Source: G965220305 sp965220305
GTDB taxonomy: Bacteria > Chloroflexota > Dehalococcoidia > Lucifugimonadales > UBA3495
DNA: 64,000 nt
Direction: 5' to 3'
NCBI GenBank assembly: GCA_965220305.1
Contig: OZ244817.1
Span: forward strand, 3,162,001 to 3,226,000
How positions within the stretch are numbered: position 1 is the stretch's first letter; each line of letters begins with the position of its first letter. A model generated the notes under the pieces. The model did no database searches. It saw only the letters and a program-made list of their open reading frames with translations, and was not told the origin of the DNA. This document shows positions 33,064 to 42,107 of this stretch, piece by piece. Both the position numbers and the translations under genes were made by a program.

Positions 33064-33267
33064 TTACCGCAGGATGCGCCAGATGAGGTTTATCAGGACG
33101 GTCAGGGCCAGGCTAACCACAATCATGGTAACGACCGGAACAAAAAGGGTAAAGCCTTCCCGCCGCATTACCAAGTCTCCGGGCAGGCGTCCCAGGAAAG
33201 GGACTTTGCTCCCCAACAACAACACTATCCCCGCCAGCGCCAACACGAGGCCCAACACTAACAGCAA
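33064..33267 (-). CDS. DUF2905 small membrane protein
   Basis: 67 residues from the TTG at 33267; two membrane helices flank the signature VPFLGRLPGDLVMRREGFTLFVP. The frame is open upstream, and an in-frame CTG at 33291 behind AAGGAG would add LEIAGLGR, which resembles the usual DUF2905 start. The true start is therefore uncertain. Function unknown. Confidence 0.82.
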   Translation of the reverse strand: MLLVLGLVLALAGIVLLLGSKVPFLGRLPGDLVMRREGFTLFVPVVTMIVVSLALTVLINLIWRILR

Positions 33268-33405
33268 CCGGCCCAGGCCTGCAATCTCCAGGCCGAGCTC
33301 TCCTTGCCGAGCCTACCTTCTCACACCGGGGTTGGGGCGGAAAAGTTAGGGACCATCCCGGGGTTGGCCTCCTTCCCTCGGAACGAGTTGCCAAGCAGAG
33401 GCCGC

Positions 33406-35460
33406 CTACTCCTCCAAGCTGTCGGCCAGGATTTCTAGCACGTCCCGGGCCTGCTTTTCGTTATCGCGGCCCTTGGCCTGGATGCCCTCGGTCATCATTT
33501 GCAGGCAGAAGGGGCAGGACACCCCCACGGTATCGGCCTGGGTCTCCAGGAAGTGGTCGGTGCGGACGTGGTTAATTCGTTCCCCCTGGCTCTCTTCGAT
33601 CCACATGTGCCCGCCGCCAGCTCCGCAGCAGAACCCCCGCTCCCGGCACCGTGGTTCCATCTCCACCAGCCGAAGCCCCGGTATGGCCTTGGCGACATTG
33701 CGGGGTTCGTCGTACACGCCGTTGTGACGTCCCAGGTAGCAGGAATCATGGTAGGCCATCGACACATTCATCATCTTGACCGGCTTGACCCGACCCTGCT
33801 GGATTAGCTCATCGACGAACTGGCTGTAGTGCAGCACCTGGTAGTCCCCGCCAAATTGGGGGTACTCGTTACGCATGGTGTTGAAGCAATGGGGGCAGAT
33901 GGTGACGATTTTCTTGACGTTGTAGCCGTTCAACGTTTCCACGTTCTGCTGGGCTAGTATCTGGTACAGGTACTCGTTGCCCATGCGCCGGGCCGGGTCG
34001 CCGGTGCAACTCTCCTCGTCTCCCAGGATGGCGAAGTCTACACCGGCGGCCTTGAGCACCTTGGCCATGGAGCGGGCAATCCCCTGGCTGCGCTGCTCCA
34101 ATGCGCCGGTGCATCCCACCCAGAACAGGACCTCGGCGTTGGGTTTGTCGGCCAACGTGTCGATGTCCAGCCCCTCGGCCCAGTCGGTGCGGGAGAACTG
34201 GGTGCCCCGCCAGGGATGGCCGCGTTGTTCCATGCTCAGCAGGGCGTTCATGCCCGTCTCCGGAATCTTGGACTCCTCCAACACCAGGTTTCGGCGCATG
34301 TCGATAATGGTGGGCACATGCTCCACCACCACCGGGCACTCTTCCATACAAGCGCCGCAGGACACGCAGTCCCAAATGGCCTGCTCTGGTATGGCCCCGT
34401 CTATGAGGGGTAGAGGCTCCACATGCTCCGGGTCCCGCGCTCCCTGGTGCCCGATTTGTAGCATGTGTTCCTTGAGGTTCTCCACTATGTGCATCGGGGA
34501 AAGGACTTTGCCGCTGATGTTGGCGGGACAGGCGTCGGTACAGCGCCCGCATACGGCGCAGGCGTACCCATCCAATAACTGCTTCCAGGTGAAGTCCTGT
34601 ACCCGACCGGCGCCAAACCGCTCCGCGTTTTCCAGGTCGATGGTCTCCAAGGCTCCCCGGGGTTCCAGCGAACGGAAGAAGGCGTTCAGCGGCGCGGCGA
34701 CCATGTGGATGTGCTTGGAGAAGGGAACGTAGATGGCAAACCCAAGGATTATCGCCAGGTGCAACCACCAGAAAATCTCTTGCAACGCGCTGGCCGCGCC
34801 CGCTCCCAACCCCGAGTTGGCAAGCCAATTGCCAATGGCCCCGCCCACCAACACCTGGGCTTCCGGGCCGGCGCCGCCGCTGGCGACGTGGAAGGAATGG
34901 ACTAGCAGGGTGGCTACCATCAGCCCCGCCGTCAGGGCCACGATAATTACCGATTCGAGCTTTCGGGTCAGGTCGAAGCTGAGCCGGTGGGGCCGGGCCA
35001 ACCAGCGGCGCACCAACGCCCAGGTCAGGGCGGCCAGGATGACCACCGCCAGGATGTCAAGGTAGGAGCTGTAGACCCGCACGCCGGTGGAGGTCAGTAG
35101 AGTCTCACTAAAAGGATGCCAGATTACGTCGCCAAAGATGAAGATGAGATAGCTCAACGAGAAAGACAGGAAGCCCCAGAAAATGGATGCGTGGCCGATG
35201 CCCGCCAGGTCCAGGGAGCGGCTGCGGGGATCGGTTTGGCCCACCCGTTGCAACACCCTGCGCTGTCCCAGGACGATGACCATCGCCCCCCTCAGGCGTT
35301 CCCCGGGCCGGTCAAACCGGGCCGTCGTTTTGCCCTGGCCGATTAGCCGGAACACCCGGTGGTAAAGCACGTACCCGGCGACGAGCATCGCAATTATCAG
35401 GGCGGCGTAAACCCCTGCCCAGGTGGGTATAACCCCAAGAATATCTCCCGGTGGTACCAT
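33406..35460 (-). CDS. Membrane-bound HdrD/GlpC-like Fe-S oxidoreductase
   Basis: About 684 residues, ATG at 35460. Residues 1-260 contain about six membrane segments of the NarI/DsrM-like heme b type (GHASIFWGFLSFSLSY and FSKHIHMV carry candidate heme His). Two 4Fe-4S motifs follow (CAVCGRCTDACP, CVSCGACMEECP). Two CCG domains come last (ESCTGDPARRMGNE with CPHCFNTM; DSCYLGRHNGVYD with RGFCCGAGGGHMW and CPFC), the type that binds the noncubane cluster of heterodisulfide reductase. It probably passes electrons between a quinone and a cytoplasmic donor such as an acyl-CoA or flavoprotein partner. Partner not in the window. Confidence 0.9.
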   Translation of the reverse strand: MVPPGDILGVIPTWAGVYAALIIAMLVAGYVLYHRVFRLIGQGKTTARFDRPGERLRGAMVIVLGQRRVLQRVGQTDPRSRSLDLAGIGHASIFWGFLSFSLSYLIFIFGDVIWHPFSETLLTSTGVRVYSSYLDILAVVILAALTWALVRRWLARPHRLSFDLTRKLESVIIVALTAGLMVATLLVHSFHVASGGAGPEAQVLVGGAIGNWLANSGLGAGAASALQEIFWWLHLAIILGFAIYVPFSKHIHMVAAPLNAFFRSLEPRGALETIDLENAERFGAGRVQDFTWKQLLDGYACAVCGRCTDACPANISGKVLSPMHIVENLKEHMLQIGHQGARDPEHVEPLPLIDGAIPEQAIWDCVSCGACMEECPVVVEHVPTIIDMRRNLVLEESKIPETGMNALLSMEQRGHPWRGTQFSRTDWAEGLDIDTLADKPNAEVLFWVGCTGALEQRSQGIARSMAKVLKAAGVDFAILGDEESCTGDPARRMGNEYLYQILAQQNVETLNGYNVKKIVTICPHCFNTMRNEYPQFGGDYQVLHYSQFVDELIQQGRVKPVKMMNVSMAYHDSCYLGRHNGVYDEPRNVAKAIPGLRLVEMEPRCRERGFCCGAGGGHMWIEESQGERINHVRTDHFLETQADTVGVSCPFCLQMMTEGIQAKGRDNEKQARDVLEILADSLEE

Positions 35461-35635
35461 TCGCAATTACTCCCACAGTTGAGCTGGCCCTGGCCTGAAC
35501 ACCCACAGGCTAGCTGCCCCTAAGCCGGCATTCAGGCACGGCTAACAGTGTATCACGGTGGACGAGAGGCCAACCAGGTACGCAGGCCGCGATGATTGAG
35601 CGGCGCAGGCCAGCAGCCGGACCCGGTGGATACCG

Positions 35636-35667
35636 TTGCCCTGTTGGTCTCGATTGGTTGGTATAAT
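35636..35667 (+). promoter_or_regulatory. TATAAT promoter of a probably leaderless ABC gene
   Basis: A perfect TATAAT at 35662-35667 lies 6 bp before the ATG at 35674; TTGCCC at 35636-35641 is a weak -35 with a 20-bp spacer. Transcription would start at or next to the ATG. Confidence 0.5.
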
Positions 35668-35673
35668 GGTGAT

Positions 35674-37536
35674 ATGCGCCACCCTGAAAGCAACGACAGC
35701 GCTGGTCCAGACGCCGATCTTACGCGGCGCATTGCCCGAACTTTCCGCCCTTACACCTCTCGTATCGTGGTGGTGGGCCTCCTGATCCTCGTCACCGCGG
35801 GGATGGGAGTGATCAACCCGCTGTTAATACGGGTGGTCTTCGATTCGGCGCTGTTTCCTCCTGGCGGCCCCAACCTGGAGTTGCTGTGGCTCCTCGCCGG
35901 GGTCATGGTTGGAATTGTGGTGGTCACCGGAAGCCTGGGCATCATCCAGACCTACCTGATCAACCAGGTGGGGCAACACGTGATGCGCGACCTGCGGGGC
36001 CGTCTCTATCGGCACCTTCAGGGCCTGTCCCTCAGCTTCTTCACCGAGACCCGCACCGGCGAGATTCAGTCCCGGGTGTCCAACGACGTGGGTGGCGTGC
36101 AGCGGGTGGTCACCAACACCGTCTCGGACGTTATTTCCAACAGCGTCATCTTCATTAGCACCGTCATTGCGATGGCGGTCCTGTCCTGGCAACTGACCTT
36201 GGTGGCGGTGGGAACGGTGCCGATATTCTTCCTCATAAGCAGGACCGTCGGCTCCAGGCGGAGGCGGGCTGCCCAGGAGACCCAGAAGTCCGCCGCCGAA
36301 ATGACCGCCATCACCCAGGAGACCCTGTCCATTTCCGGGGTCATGCTTTCCAAGCTCTTTGGACGTCAGAACCACGAGATAGAACGGTTCAGCAACGAGA
36401 ACCAGCGGTTTTCCGACCTGATAATTCGCCAGCAAATGACGGGCCGCACCTTCTTTACCCTGATGCAAATATTCTTTTCGGTCTCGCCGGCGTTGGTCTA
36501 CCTGCTGGCCGGTTATTTCCTGTCTGGCGGCGGGTCAACGGGTGTGACCGCCGGTACTATCGTCGCCTTTACCACCCTGCAGAGCCGCCTTTACTTTCCC
36601 ATCGGTAGGCTCCTGGAAGTGTCGGTTGAGCTCCAGGCGTCAATGGCCCTGTTCGAGCGCATCTTCGGCTACCTGGACATCAGGCCCGAAATCGTGAATG
36701 CCCCCGACGCGGTAGAGCTGGACCCGCAGCAGGTGGCGGGACAGATTACCTTTGACTCGGTGCGAGTGAATTACACTAGCGCCCAGGAAGAGAAGCCCGA
36801 TGGCAGCGACGAAGCTCCGGCGGCCTTTTGGGCCTTGGACGGCGTCAGTTTCTCCATCGAGCCGGGCCAACTAGCCGCCCTGGTTGGTCCCAGCGGCGCG
36901 GGCAAGACCACCATCTCCTACCTGATTCCCCGCCTCTACGACGCCACTGAAGGCGCGGTCCGCATCGATGGCGTGGACGTGAAGAGGGTACGCCTGGAAT
37001 CCCTGTCCAACCTGATTGGCTACGTATCCCAGGAAAGTTACCTGTTCCATGCCAGCATCAACAGCAACCTGCTTTACGGACGGCCCGACGCCACCCCTCA
37101 AGAGGTGGAAGCCGCCGCCAGGGCCGCCCACATCCATGACCGGATAATGGAACTTTCCGAGGGATACGACACGGTGGTAGGAGAAAGGGGCTACCGCATG
37201 TCGGGCGGAGAAAGGCAGAGGTTGTCCATAGCCCGGGTAATTCTACACCAACCCCGAATATTGATTCTGGACGAAGCGACTTCGTCCCTGGATACGACCA
37301 GCGAGCGTTACGTCCAGGCAGCCCTGGAACCGCTGATGCGGGGGCGTACCACCCTGGCCATCGCCCACCGCCTGTCAACCATCCTGGCCGCCGATGTCAT
37401 CTTCGTGGTAGACCGAGGCCGTATCGTTGAGCGGGGCAGTCACACCCAACTGCTGGCCCAGGGGGGACTGTATGCCCAACTGTACCGGGAGCAGTTCGAG
37501 GAGGGAGGGGTGGAGGCCACTGCCAGGATGGGATAG
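35674..37536 (+). CDS. ABC exporter, fused permease and ATPase
   Basis: A 620-residue half-transporter. The N-terminal six-helix exporter domain (TRRIARTFRPYTSRIVVVGL and following) is joined to an ATPase with Walker A GPSGAGKTT, Q-loop YVSQESYLF, signature MSGGERQR, Walker B ILILDEATSSLD and H-loop AHRLST. It works as a homodimer or with another half. Substrate unknown (lipid, peptide or drug). The ATG at 35674 is chosen because it follows TATAAT; the frame is open from 35596 but that part would lie upstream of transcription. Confidence 0.92.
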   Translation: MRHPESNDSAGPDADLTRRIARTFRPYTSRIVVVGLLILVTAGMGVINPLLIRVVFDSALFPPGGPNLELLWLLAGVMVGIVVVTGSLGIIQTYLINQVGQHVMRDLRGRLYRHLQGLSLSFFTETRTGEIQSRVSNDVGGVQRVVTNTVSDVISNSVIFISTVIAMAVLSWQLTLVAVGTVPIFFLISRTVGSRRRRAAQETQKSAAEMTAITQETLSISGVMLSKLFGRQNHEIERFSNENQRFSDLIIRQQMTGRTFFTLMQIFFSVSPALVYLLAGYFLSGGGSTGVTAGTIVAFTTLQSRLYFPIGRLLEVSVELQASMALFERIFGYLDIRPEIVNAPDAVELDPQQVAGQITFDSVRVNYTSAQEEKPDGSDEAPAAFWALDGVSFSIEPGQLAALVGPSGAGKTTISYLIPRLYDATEGAVRIDGVDVKRVRLESLSNLIGYVSQESYLFHASINSNLLYGRPDATPQEVEAAARAAHIHDRIMELSEGYDTVVGERGYRMSGGERQRLSIARVILHQPRILILDEATSSLDTTSERYVQAALEPLMRGRTTLAIAHRLSTILAADVIFVVDRGRIVERGSHTQLLAQGGLYAQLYREQFEEGGVEATARMG

Positions 37537-37623
37537 TTTTCGCCAATGGCGATGCACTGTACGCCGAGGACGGCAGCGGGGCGGGTGTGCGGTGAGGTTC
37601 TCTACGGCGGCGCTGGGATAGAT

Positions 37624-37642
37624 CCCCAATCGCCAATTGGGG
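37624..37642 (+). terminator. Possible terminator hairpin after the ABC exporter
   Basis: CCCCAAT-cgcca-ATTGGGG, a perfect 7-bp stem without a T-run, 88 bp after the stop. The rest of the 420-bp gap 37537-37956 is non-coding. Confidence 0.4.
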
Positions 37643-37956
37643 CTCATCGGGAAGATTGCCGCTTCCCAGGGTTGCCTGATAGTCCCCAGGGTTGGACGCT
37701 TCCAACGGCGAATCCAGCAACCTTCGACCAGATGTTGTTGGTCGGGTGGAATAAGGCCATCTCCCGAAGCGCCAGATGAGGTGGGTCCGCCAGCCCGCAG
37801 TGGAATCCCATCTCCAACTATTGCCCTTCAGTAGGACAACTCACGTCTACCATTGTCCGGGCGGGGTCTGATCGCACCATTGCGGATAGGTATATCCAGA
37901 GAGTAAAATCGCCAGCATGGTACGGTAGCACACGAGTTAGGCTGGGGAGGTTGAGG

Positions 37957-38757
37957 ATGAAGATTGCGCGGTTTCGAGCGGGGCGAAGAGTAGCCTCCGG
38001 CGTGGTCAAGGACCAAGAGATTATAGAGATTCGCGGAAGCATCTATACCAGGTTCCGGATGACGGATACCATCCACAAGCTGGGCGAGGTCAAGCTTTTG
38101 CCGCCCACCGACCCGGGGGAGCTATGGGGCCCCGGGTTGAATTTTGTAGACCACCTGGAATACGCCGGCTCGGTATTCGGGACCGAGGCTCCGCCTATTC
38201 CCAAGCATCCCAATCCGTGGCGCAAAGGCCGTAACGCCCTCACCGGATATGGCGACCCCATAATCATTCCCAAAGATGTCAAGGGCGAGGTGCACTACGA
38301 GGGAGAAGCCGTCGCCATCATCGGCAAGGAATGCCGGCGGGTTACTCCAGGGGAGGCTCCCCGGTATATCCTTGGTTACACCTGCGGCAACGATGTGTCG
38401 GAGCGGTCCTGGCAGAAGGACGATTGGACCTTCTGGCGGGCCAAGGGGGCCGATTCCTTCGCCCCCGTGGGACCGTGGATTGAAACGGAGGTGGACCCTC
38501 AGGAACTGGACCTGATTGTTCGCATCAACGGAGAAGAAGTCCAGCGGTGCAACACCCGGGACATGATTTTCTCCTTCGCCGAGATTGTCAGCTACATCAG
38601 TAAACAGGTAACACTGCGGCCCGGCGACCTGGTCTATTCGGGCGCCACCGGCGAGACCAGGGCTATGGCCCCCGAAGACCTGGTTGAGGTGGATATTCCA
38701 GGGGTGGGTGTGTTGAGCAATCCGGTGACGGTGGAGTTCGACCCTGCAGCCCTGTAA
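37957..38757 (+). CDS. Fumarylacetoacetate hydrolase family protein
   Basis: A 266-residue FAH-fold protein; ATG at 37957 after GGGGAGG. Metal ligands are visible in EVHYEGEAVAIIG and in TCGNDVSERSWQ. The family hydrolyses or decarboxylates C-C bonds of diketo acids, or isomerises and hydrates related acids, in catechol and homoprotocatechuate pathways. A second paralogue is convergent at 39456. Confidence 0.92.
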   Translation: MKIARFRAGRRVASGVVKDQEIIEIRGSIYTRFRMTDTIHKLGEVKLLPPTDPGELWGPGLNFVDHLEYAGSVFGTEAPPIPKHPNPWRKGRNALTGYGDPIIIPKDVKGEVHYEGEAVAIIGKECRRVTPGEAPRYILGYTCGNDVSERSWQKDDWTFWRAKGADSFAPVGPWIETEVDPQELDLIVRINGEEVQRCNTRDMIFSFAEIVSYISKQVTLRPGDLVYSGATGETRAMAPEDLVEVDIPGVGVLSNPVTVEFDPAAL

Positions 38758-38787
38758 TGGGCGGTGGTACACCCTGATAACGGCGCT

Positions 38788-38814
38788 GCGGGTTGGCAAT
38801 CATTGCCAACCCGC
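38788..38814 (+). terminator. Hairpin terminator after the first FAH gene
   Basis: GCGGGTTGGCAA pairs perfectly with TTGCCAACCCGC around TCA, followed by TTCT. Confidence 0.8.
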
Positions 38815-38887
38815 TTCTAATTTGGTGATGGCCCGTTGAGCGGTGGGCAGCGGCGTTGCCTTGGAACGGGCGCAATAGCTTATCAAC

Positions 38888-39346
38888 TCACTCGATGGGC
38901 TCATTGCTGTGGGGCCAGCCCTGGCGTTCCCCCAATACGATGAGCCCCCGGGCGTGCCGGCCCCGGACCACGAACCCCTCGGCGTACAGCCCGATGGCGA
39001 ACAGGCCCCGAGCGTGTACACCAACGGCGAAGACGCCTACCGGGTAGATGCCCACCGAAAAGAGGCCCGCCGAGAAGACCCCCAAGGAGAATAACCCTGC
39101 CGAGTAAACGCCGGCGCTGAAAAGCCCCACTCCAACCACTCCAACGGCGAATAGCCCGGCGCTGAATACCCCGGCGGCTGCGCTGGCGAAAGCAAAAACG
39201 CCAAGGGCAAAGTCGCCCGCTGCAAAGTAGGCGAAGGCAACGCGCCCCGACGCCCCGGCATCGGCCACGGTGAGCCCCATCAAGGCCAGCGCCAGGGCCA
39301 GGGCTAGCGGGAAGGCTATTGCGCTGTACCACTTCCACCGGGCCAT
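38888..39346 (-). CDS. Glycine/aromatic pentad-repeat protein
   Basis: A 152-residue protein. After an N-terminal membrane segment (AIAFPLALALALALMGLTV) about 20 five-residue units follow with the pattern (A/V/L)-G-(L/V/I)-(F/Y/H)-(S/A), for example AGLFS-LGVFS-AGLFS and VGVFA-VGVHA. The regular period of five recalls pentapeptide-repeat beta helices, but Gly replaces the usual Asp/Asn and the aromatic sits next to the centre. Probably a membrane-associated solenoid. Function unknown. It ends on the same side as the FAH gene, so it is convergent with it. Confidence 0.75.
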   Translation of the reverse strand: MARWKWYSAIAFPLALALALALMGLTVADAGASGRVAFAYFAAGDFALGVFAFASAAAGVFSAGLFAVGVVGVGLFSAGVYSAGLFSLGVFSAGLFSVGIYPVGVFAVGVHARGLFAIGLYAEGFVVRGRHARGLIVLGERQGWPHSNEPIE

Positions 39347-39382
39347 AAGTGATTGCTCCTAAACCTTGGGCGGCCACAGTAA

Positions 39383-39420
39383 AAGGCCACGCCCGGTCTG
39401 TCTCGCCAGGGCGTGGCCTT
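39383..39420 (-). terminator. Terminator between the FAH2 and pentad-repeat genes
   Basis: AAGGCCACGCCC pairs perfectly with GGGCGTGGCCTT; on the minus strand it is followed by TT after the FAH2 stop. Confidence 0.85.
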
Positions 39421-39455
39421 CCTGATGGCATCTACTTTTTGGGGCCGGAGGGTTG

Positions 39456-40211
39456 CTACTGCTCCAGCTTGATGGGGTTGCTCAACACCCCAATACCCTC
39501 AATCTCAATCTCGCAAACGTCGCCGTCCTTCATCTCGCCCGGTTCGCCAGGGGTGCCGGTGTAGATCATGTCTCCCGGCTCCAGGGTAACGAACTGGGAT
39601 GTATAGGATACCAGCGTCGGAATGTCGAAGATAAGATATTTGGTGGTTTCTCCCTGCACTTCCGCGCCGTTGATGCGGGCGCAGACGCGGATGTCGCTGG
39701 CGTCAATATCGGTTACGATAAATGGCCCGGCGGGGGAGAAGGTGTCTGCCGACTTGGCCCGCCACCAGTTCCGGTCCTCCCGCTGCCAGTCCCGGGCGCT
39801 CACGTCGTTGCCGCAGGTGTAGCCCAGCACGTGCTGTAGGGCCTCTTCCTTGGACACGTTTCGGCACTGGTCCTTGATTACAACGACCAACTCGGCCTCG
39901 GCGTCCAACCGCTCGGTGTCCTTGGGGCGGACGATGGTCTCGCCCGGCCCGATGACTGAGGTGGGGGTCTTGTAGAAGACCATCGGCTCACTGGGGCCAG
40001 GACGGTCGTGCAGGTGGCTGGAGTAATTCAATCCGATGGCCAGGATCTTGGACGGAACGCACGGAGCCAGGAGCTTCACCTCGTCTAGGGTGTGGGTATG
40101 GTCGGTAATCTGAAAGTCCCCAAAGGGGGGCGCGCTCAACTCTTTAACCGAGTTTCCTTCCACTGCGCCGTAACTAATTTGTCCGTGCGCCAGATAGCGG
40201 ACGATCTTCAT
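39456..40211 (-). CDS. Fumarylacetoacetate hydrolase family protein
   Basis: A 251-residue FAH protein with AGGAGG before the ATG. Metal-binding residues lie in RLDAEAELVVVI and CGNDVSARDWQ. Further signature segments are SPAGPFIVTDID and EPGDMIYTGTPGEPG; the TGTP loop is typical of hydratase/isomerase members. It is a distinct paralogue of 37957-38757. Likely role: degradation of ring-cleavage or keto-acid intermediates. Confidence 0.93.
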   Translation of the reverse strand: MKIVRYLAHGQISYGAVEGNSVKELSAPPFGDFQITDHTHTLDEVKLLAPCVPSKILAIGLNYSSHLHDRPGPSEPMVFYKTPTSVIGPGETIVRPKDTERLDAEAELVVVIKDQCRNVSKEEALQHVLGYTCGNDVSARDWQREDRNWWRAKSADTFSPAGPFIVTDIDASDIRVCARINGAEVQGETTKYLIFDIPTLVSYTSQFVTLEPGDMIYTGTPGEPGEMKDGDVCEIEIEGIGVLSNPIKLEQ

Positions 40212-40469
40212 GTTGGTTCCTCCTAAAAAGTGGTTTCAAAAAATGGAACTTCCGGGATGGCATCCGGCGGAGGGCCGGTGGTCACCCAGGGCATTTCGGC
40301 CAGCTTCCGCCGGACATTGTAGCGGGTTTGCCGGGGCTTGGCTAGATTGCCAGGCCCGCGTTTCCAGTACATATTTGATGGGCATTAGCTGGATTGCTGC
40401 GCCCTATGCCGGACCTTCGGATTGTAGCGTACTGAGAATGAATGATACACTTGGCGCAGGGGAGAGAAT

Positions 40470-40700
40470 ATGACAACAGTGGAAGAACGGCTGAGTCGCC
40501 TGGAAGGAGTGTACGAGCATCTCGCTTCCAAAGCGGATGTCGCCGAAGTCAAGACTGAGATTGCCGAAGTCAAAGCGGAGGTCAGGACTGACATTGCCGC
40601 AATGGAAGCGCGTCTTGTCAAATGGTTCGCCGCCCTGTTAATAGGAACGGCTCTGGGCGCGGTCACCGCCACCGCCGCCCTGACCAAGCTGTTGGGTTAG
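40470..40700 (+). CDS. Small coiled-coil membrane protein
   Basis: 76 residues, ATG after GGGGAGAGA. A heptad coiled coil with 11-residue-like repeats (ADVAEVKTEIAEVKAEV) precedes one C-terminal membrane helix (FAALLIGTALGAVTATAAL). Such DUF1640-like or haemagglutinin-stalk-like proteins are frequent in Chloroflexota and cyanobacteria. Function unknown. Confidence 0.7.
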   Translation: MTTVEERLSRLEGVYEHLASKADVAEVKTEIAEVKAEVRTDIAAMEARLVKWFAALLIGTALGAVTATAALTKLLG

Positions 40701-40845
40701 GTGTTGGCGGCTATTACTCCAGAACTTCCGCAGACGCCCCTAGATTACCGCATAATGGTCTTTATCGGCGTTTCCTGGGGCGCCCTTGGACAGCTTACGG
40801 GTGAAGGGGCGCCACCAGGGGCAAATGAATTTTTTGGATAGTAGG

Positions 40846-41877
40846 CTAGCTCTCAATCACCAGCTTACCAAAGAAGTCCCGGGCCTCCATAACCCGGTGC
40901 GCCTCGGCCACCTCGTCCAGGGGGAACACCCGGCCAACGATCCCCTTTAGTTCCCCCTGGTTCACCATCTTCATCATGTCCCCAAAGGTGCGCCGGCTGC
41001 GCCCGCCGCTGCCCATCAGGTGTAGAGGGCGCCCTTGCAGGATGGAGAGGTCCATGTTGGTCTGGGCCCCGGAGGTGACTCCGGTGATGACCAACCGGCC
41101 TCCCGCCTTGAGGCTCAACAGGCTTTCCTCCCAAACATCGGCCCCCACCACGTCAAAGACCAGGTCTACGCCCTGGCCATCGGTGAGTTCCCGCACCCTC
41201 TGGCTGATGTTGGTGGTTTCCCGGTAGTTGATTACCTCGTCGGCCCCCAATTCCTTGGCCTTTTCCAGCTTCCAGTCGCTGCCCGCCGTGGTAATAACCC
41301 GGGCTCCGAACATTTTGGCTATCTGGATGCCCATGCTGCCCACGCCGCTGCCCGCTGCCTGAATCAGCACATCGTCCCAAGGCCGTATTTGGGCCTGAGT
41401 TACCAGGCAGTGCCAGGCGGTATGGGCGGCGATGGGCAGGGCCGCCGCCTCGGTCAGGCTCATGGAGTCGGGCACCTTGTAGGCATTGATGGCCGGGGCG
41501 GTGACGTACTCGGCATGGCCGCCGTCCAGGTCAACTCCCAGCCGGAGTTGGCTGGTGCAATATTGGTCGTTGCCCTGCTTGCAAGGGGAGCATTCGCCGC
41601 ACTTCACCCGGTTGTCCAGCACCACCCTGTCGCCCACCTGCAAATCGGTCTGGGCGTCGGGGCTGATGTTGACCACCTCTCCGGCGATGTCGCAGCCCAT
41701 TATTCGGGGCAAGGGCCCCCGATAGTTGCGTCCGCCCCGCAGGCCCAGGTCAAGGTGGTTCAGGGCGCTGCCACCCACTCGAAGCATCACCTCGCCGGGC
41801 CCTACTTCCGGCTCCGGGCGGTCTCCTAGGGTCAGCGCTTCCGGACCGCCGTGTTCATCTATATATACAGCTTTCAT
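40846..41877 (-). CDS. MDR-type dehydrogenase/quinone reductase with structural zinc lobe only
   Basis: A 343-residue medium-chain dehydrogenase. The NAD(P) loop is GSGVGSMG. The structural zinc cluster is intact (CGECSPCKQGNDQYC). The catalytic zinc ligands are missing: SALNHLDLGLRG stands where the Cys should be, and GCDIAGEV replaces GHE. It therefore resembles quinone oxidoreductases or enoyl reductases in chemistry but alcohol dehydrogenases in architecture. AGGA upstream of the ATG. Confidence 0.9.
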   Translation of the reverse strand: MKAVYIDEHGGPEALTLGDRPEPEVGPGEVMLRVGGSALNHLDLGLRGGRNYRGPLPRIMGCDIAGEVVNISPDAQTDLQVGDRVVLDNRVKCGECSPCKQGNDQYCTSQLRLGVDLDGGHAEYVTAPAINAYKVPDSMSLTEAAALPIAAHTAWHCLVTQAQIRPWDDVLIQAAGSGVGSMGIQIAKMFGARVITTAGSDWKLEKAKELGADEVINYRETTNISQRVRELTDGQGVDLVFDVVGADVWEESLLSLKAGGRLVITGVTSGAQTNMDLSILQGRPLHLMGSGGRSRRTFGDMMKMVNQGELKGIVGRVFPLDEVAEAHRVMEARDFFGKLVIES

Positions 41878-42107
41878 CGATTCAGTCCTCCGCGGGTAAG
41901 ATATGCGAATCTTACCTTCCCAGGTTTATGGCGTCAAAATGCAGTCGGTCCGCCGCAGGTTCCGTCAGGGGCGAGTCTGGCGACGTGACCGGCCCAAATT
42001 GACTGGGATAGTCGCGCTCAATTACACTGCAACCACTGTTAGGGCCGGCTACAGTCCAGAGTATCCAGAGGGGCCCCAGGGATTAGCCAACGCAAGGGGA
42101 GTATCCG

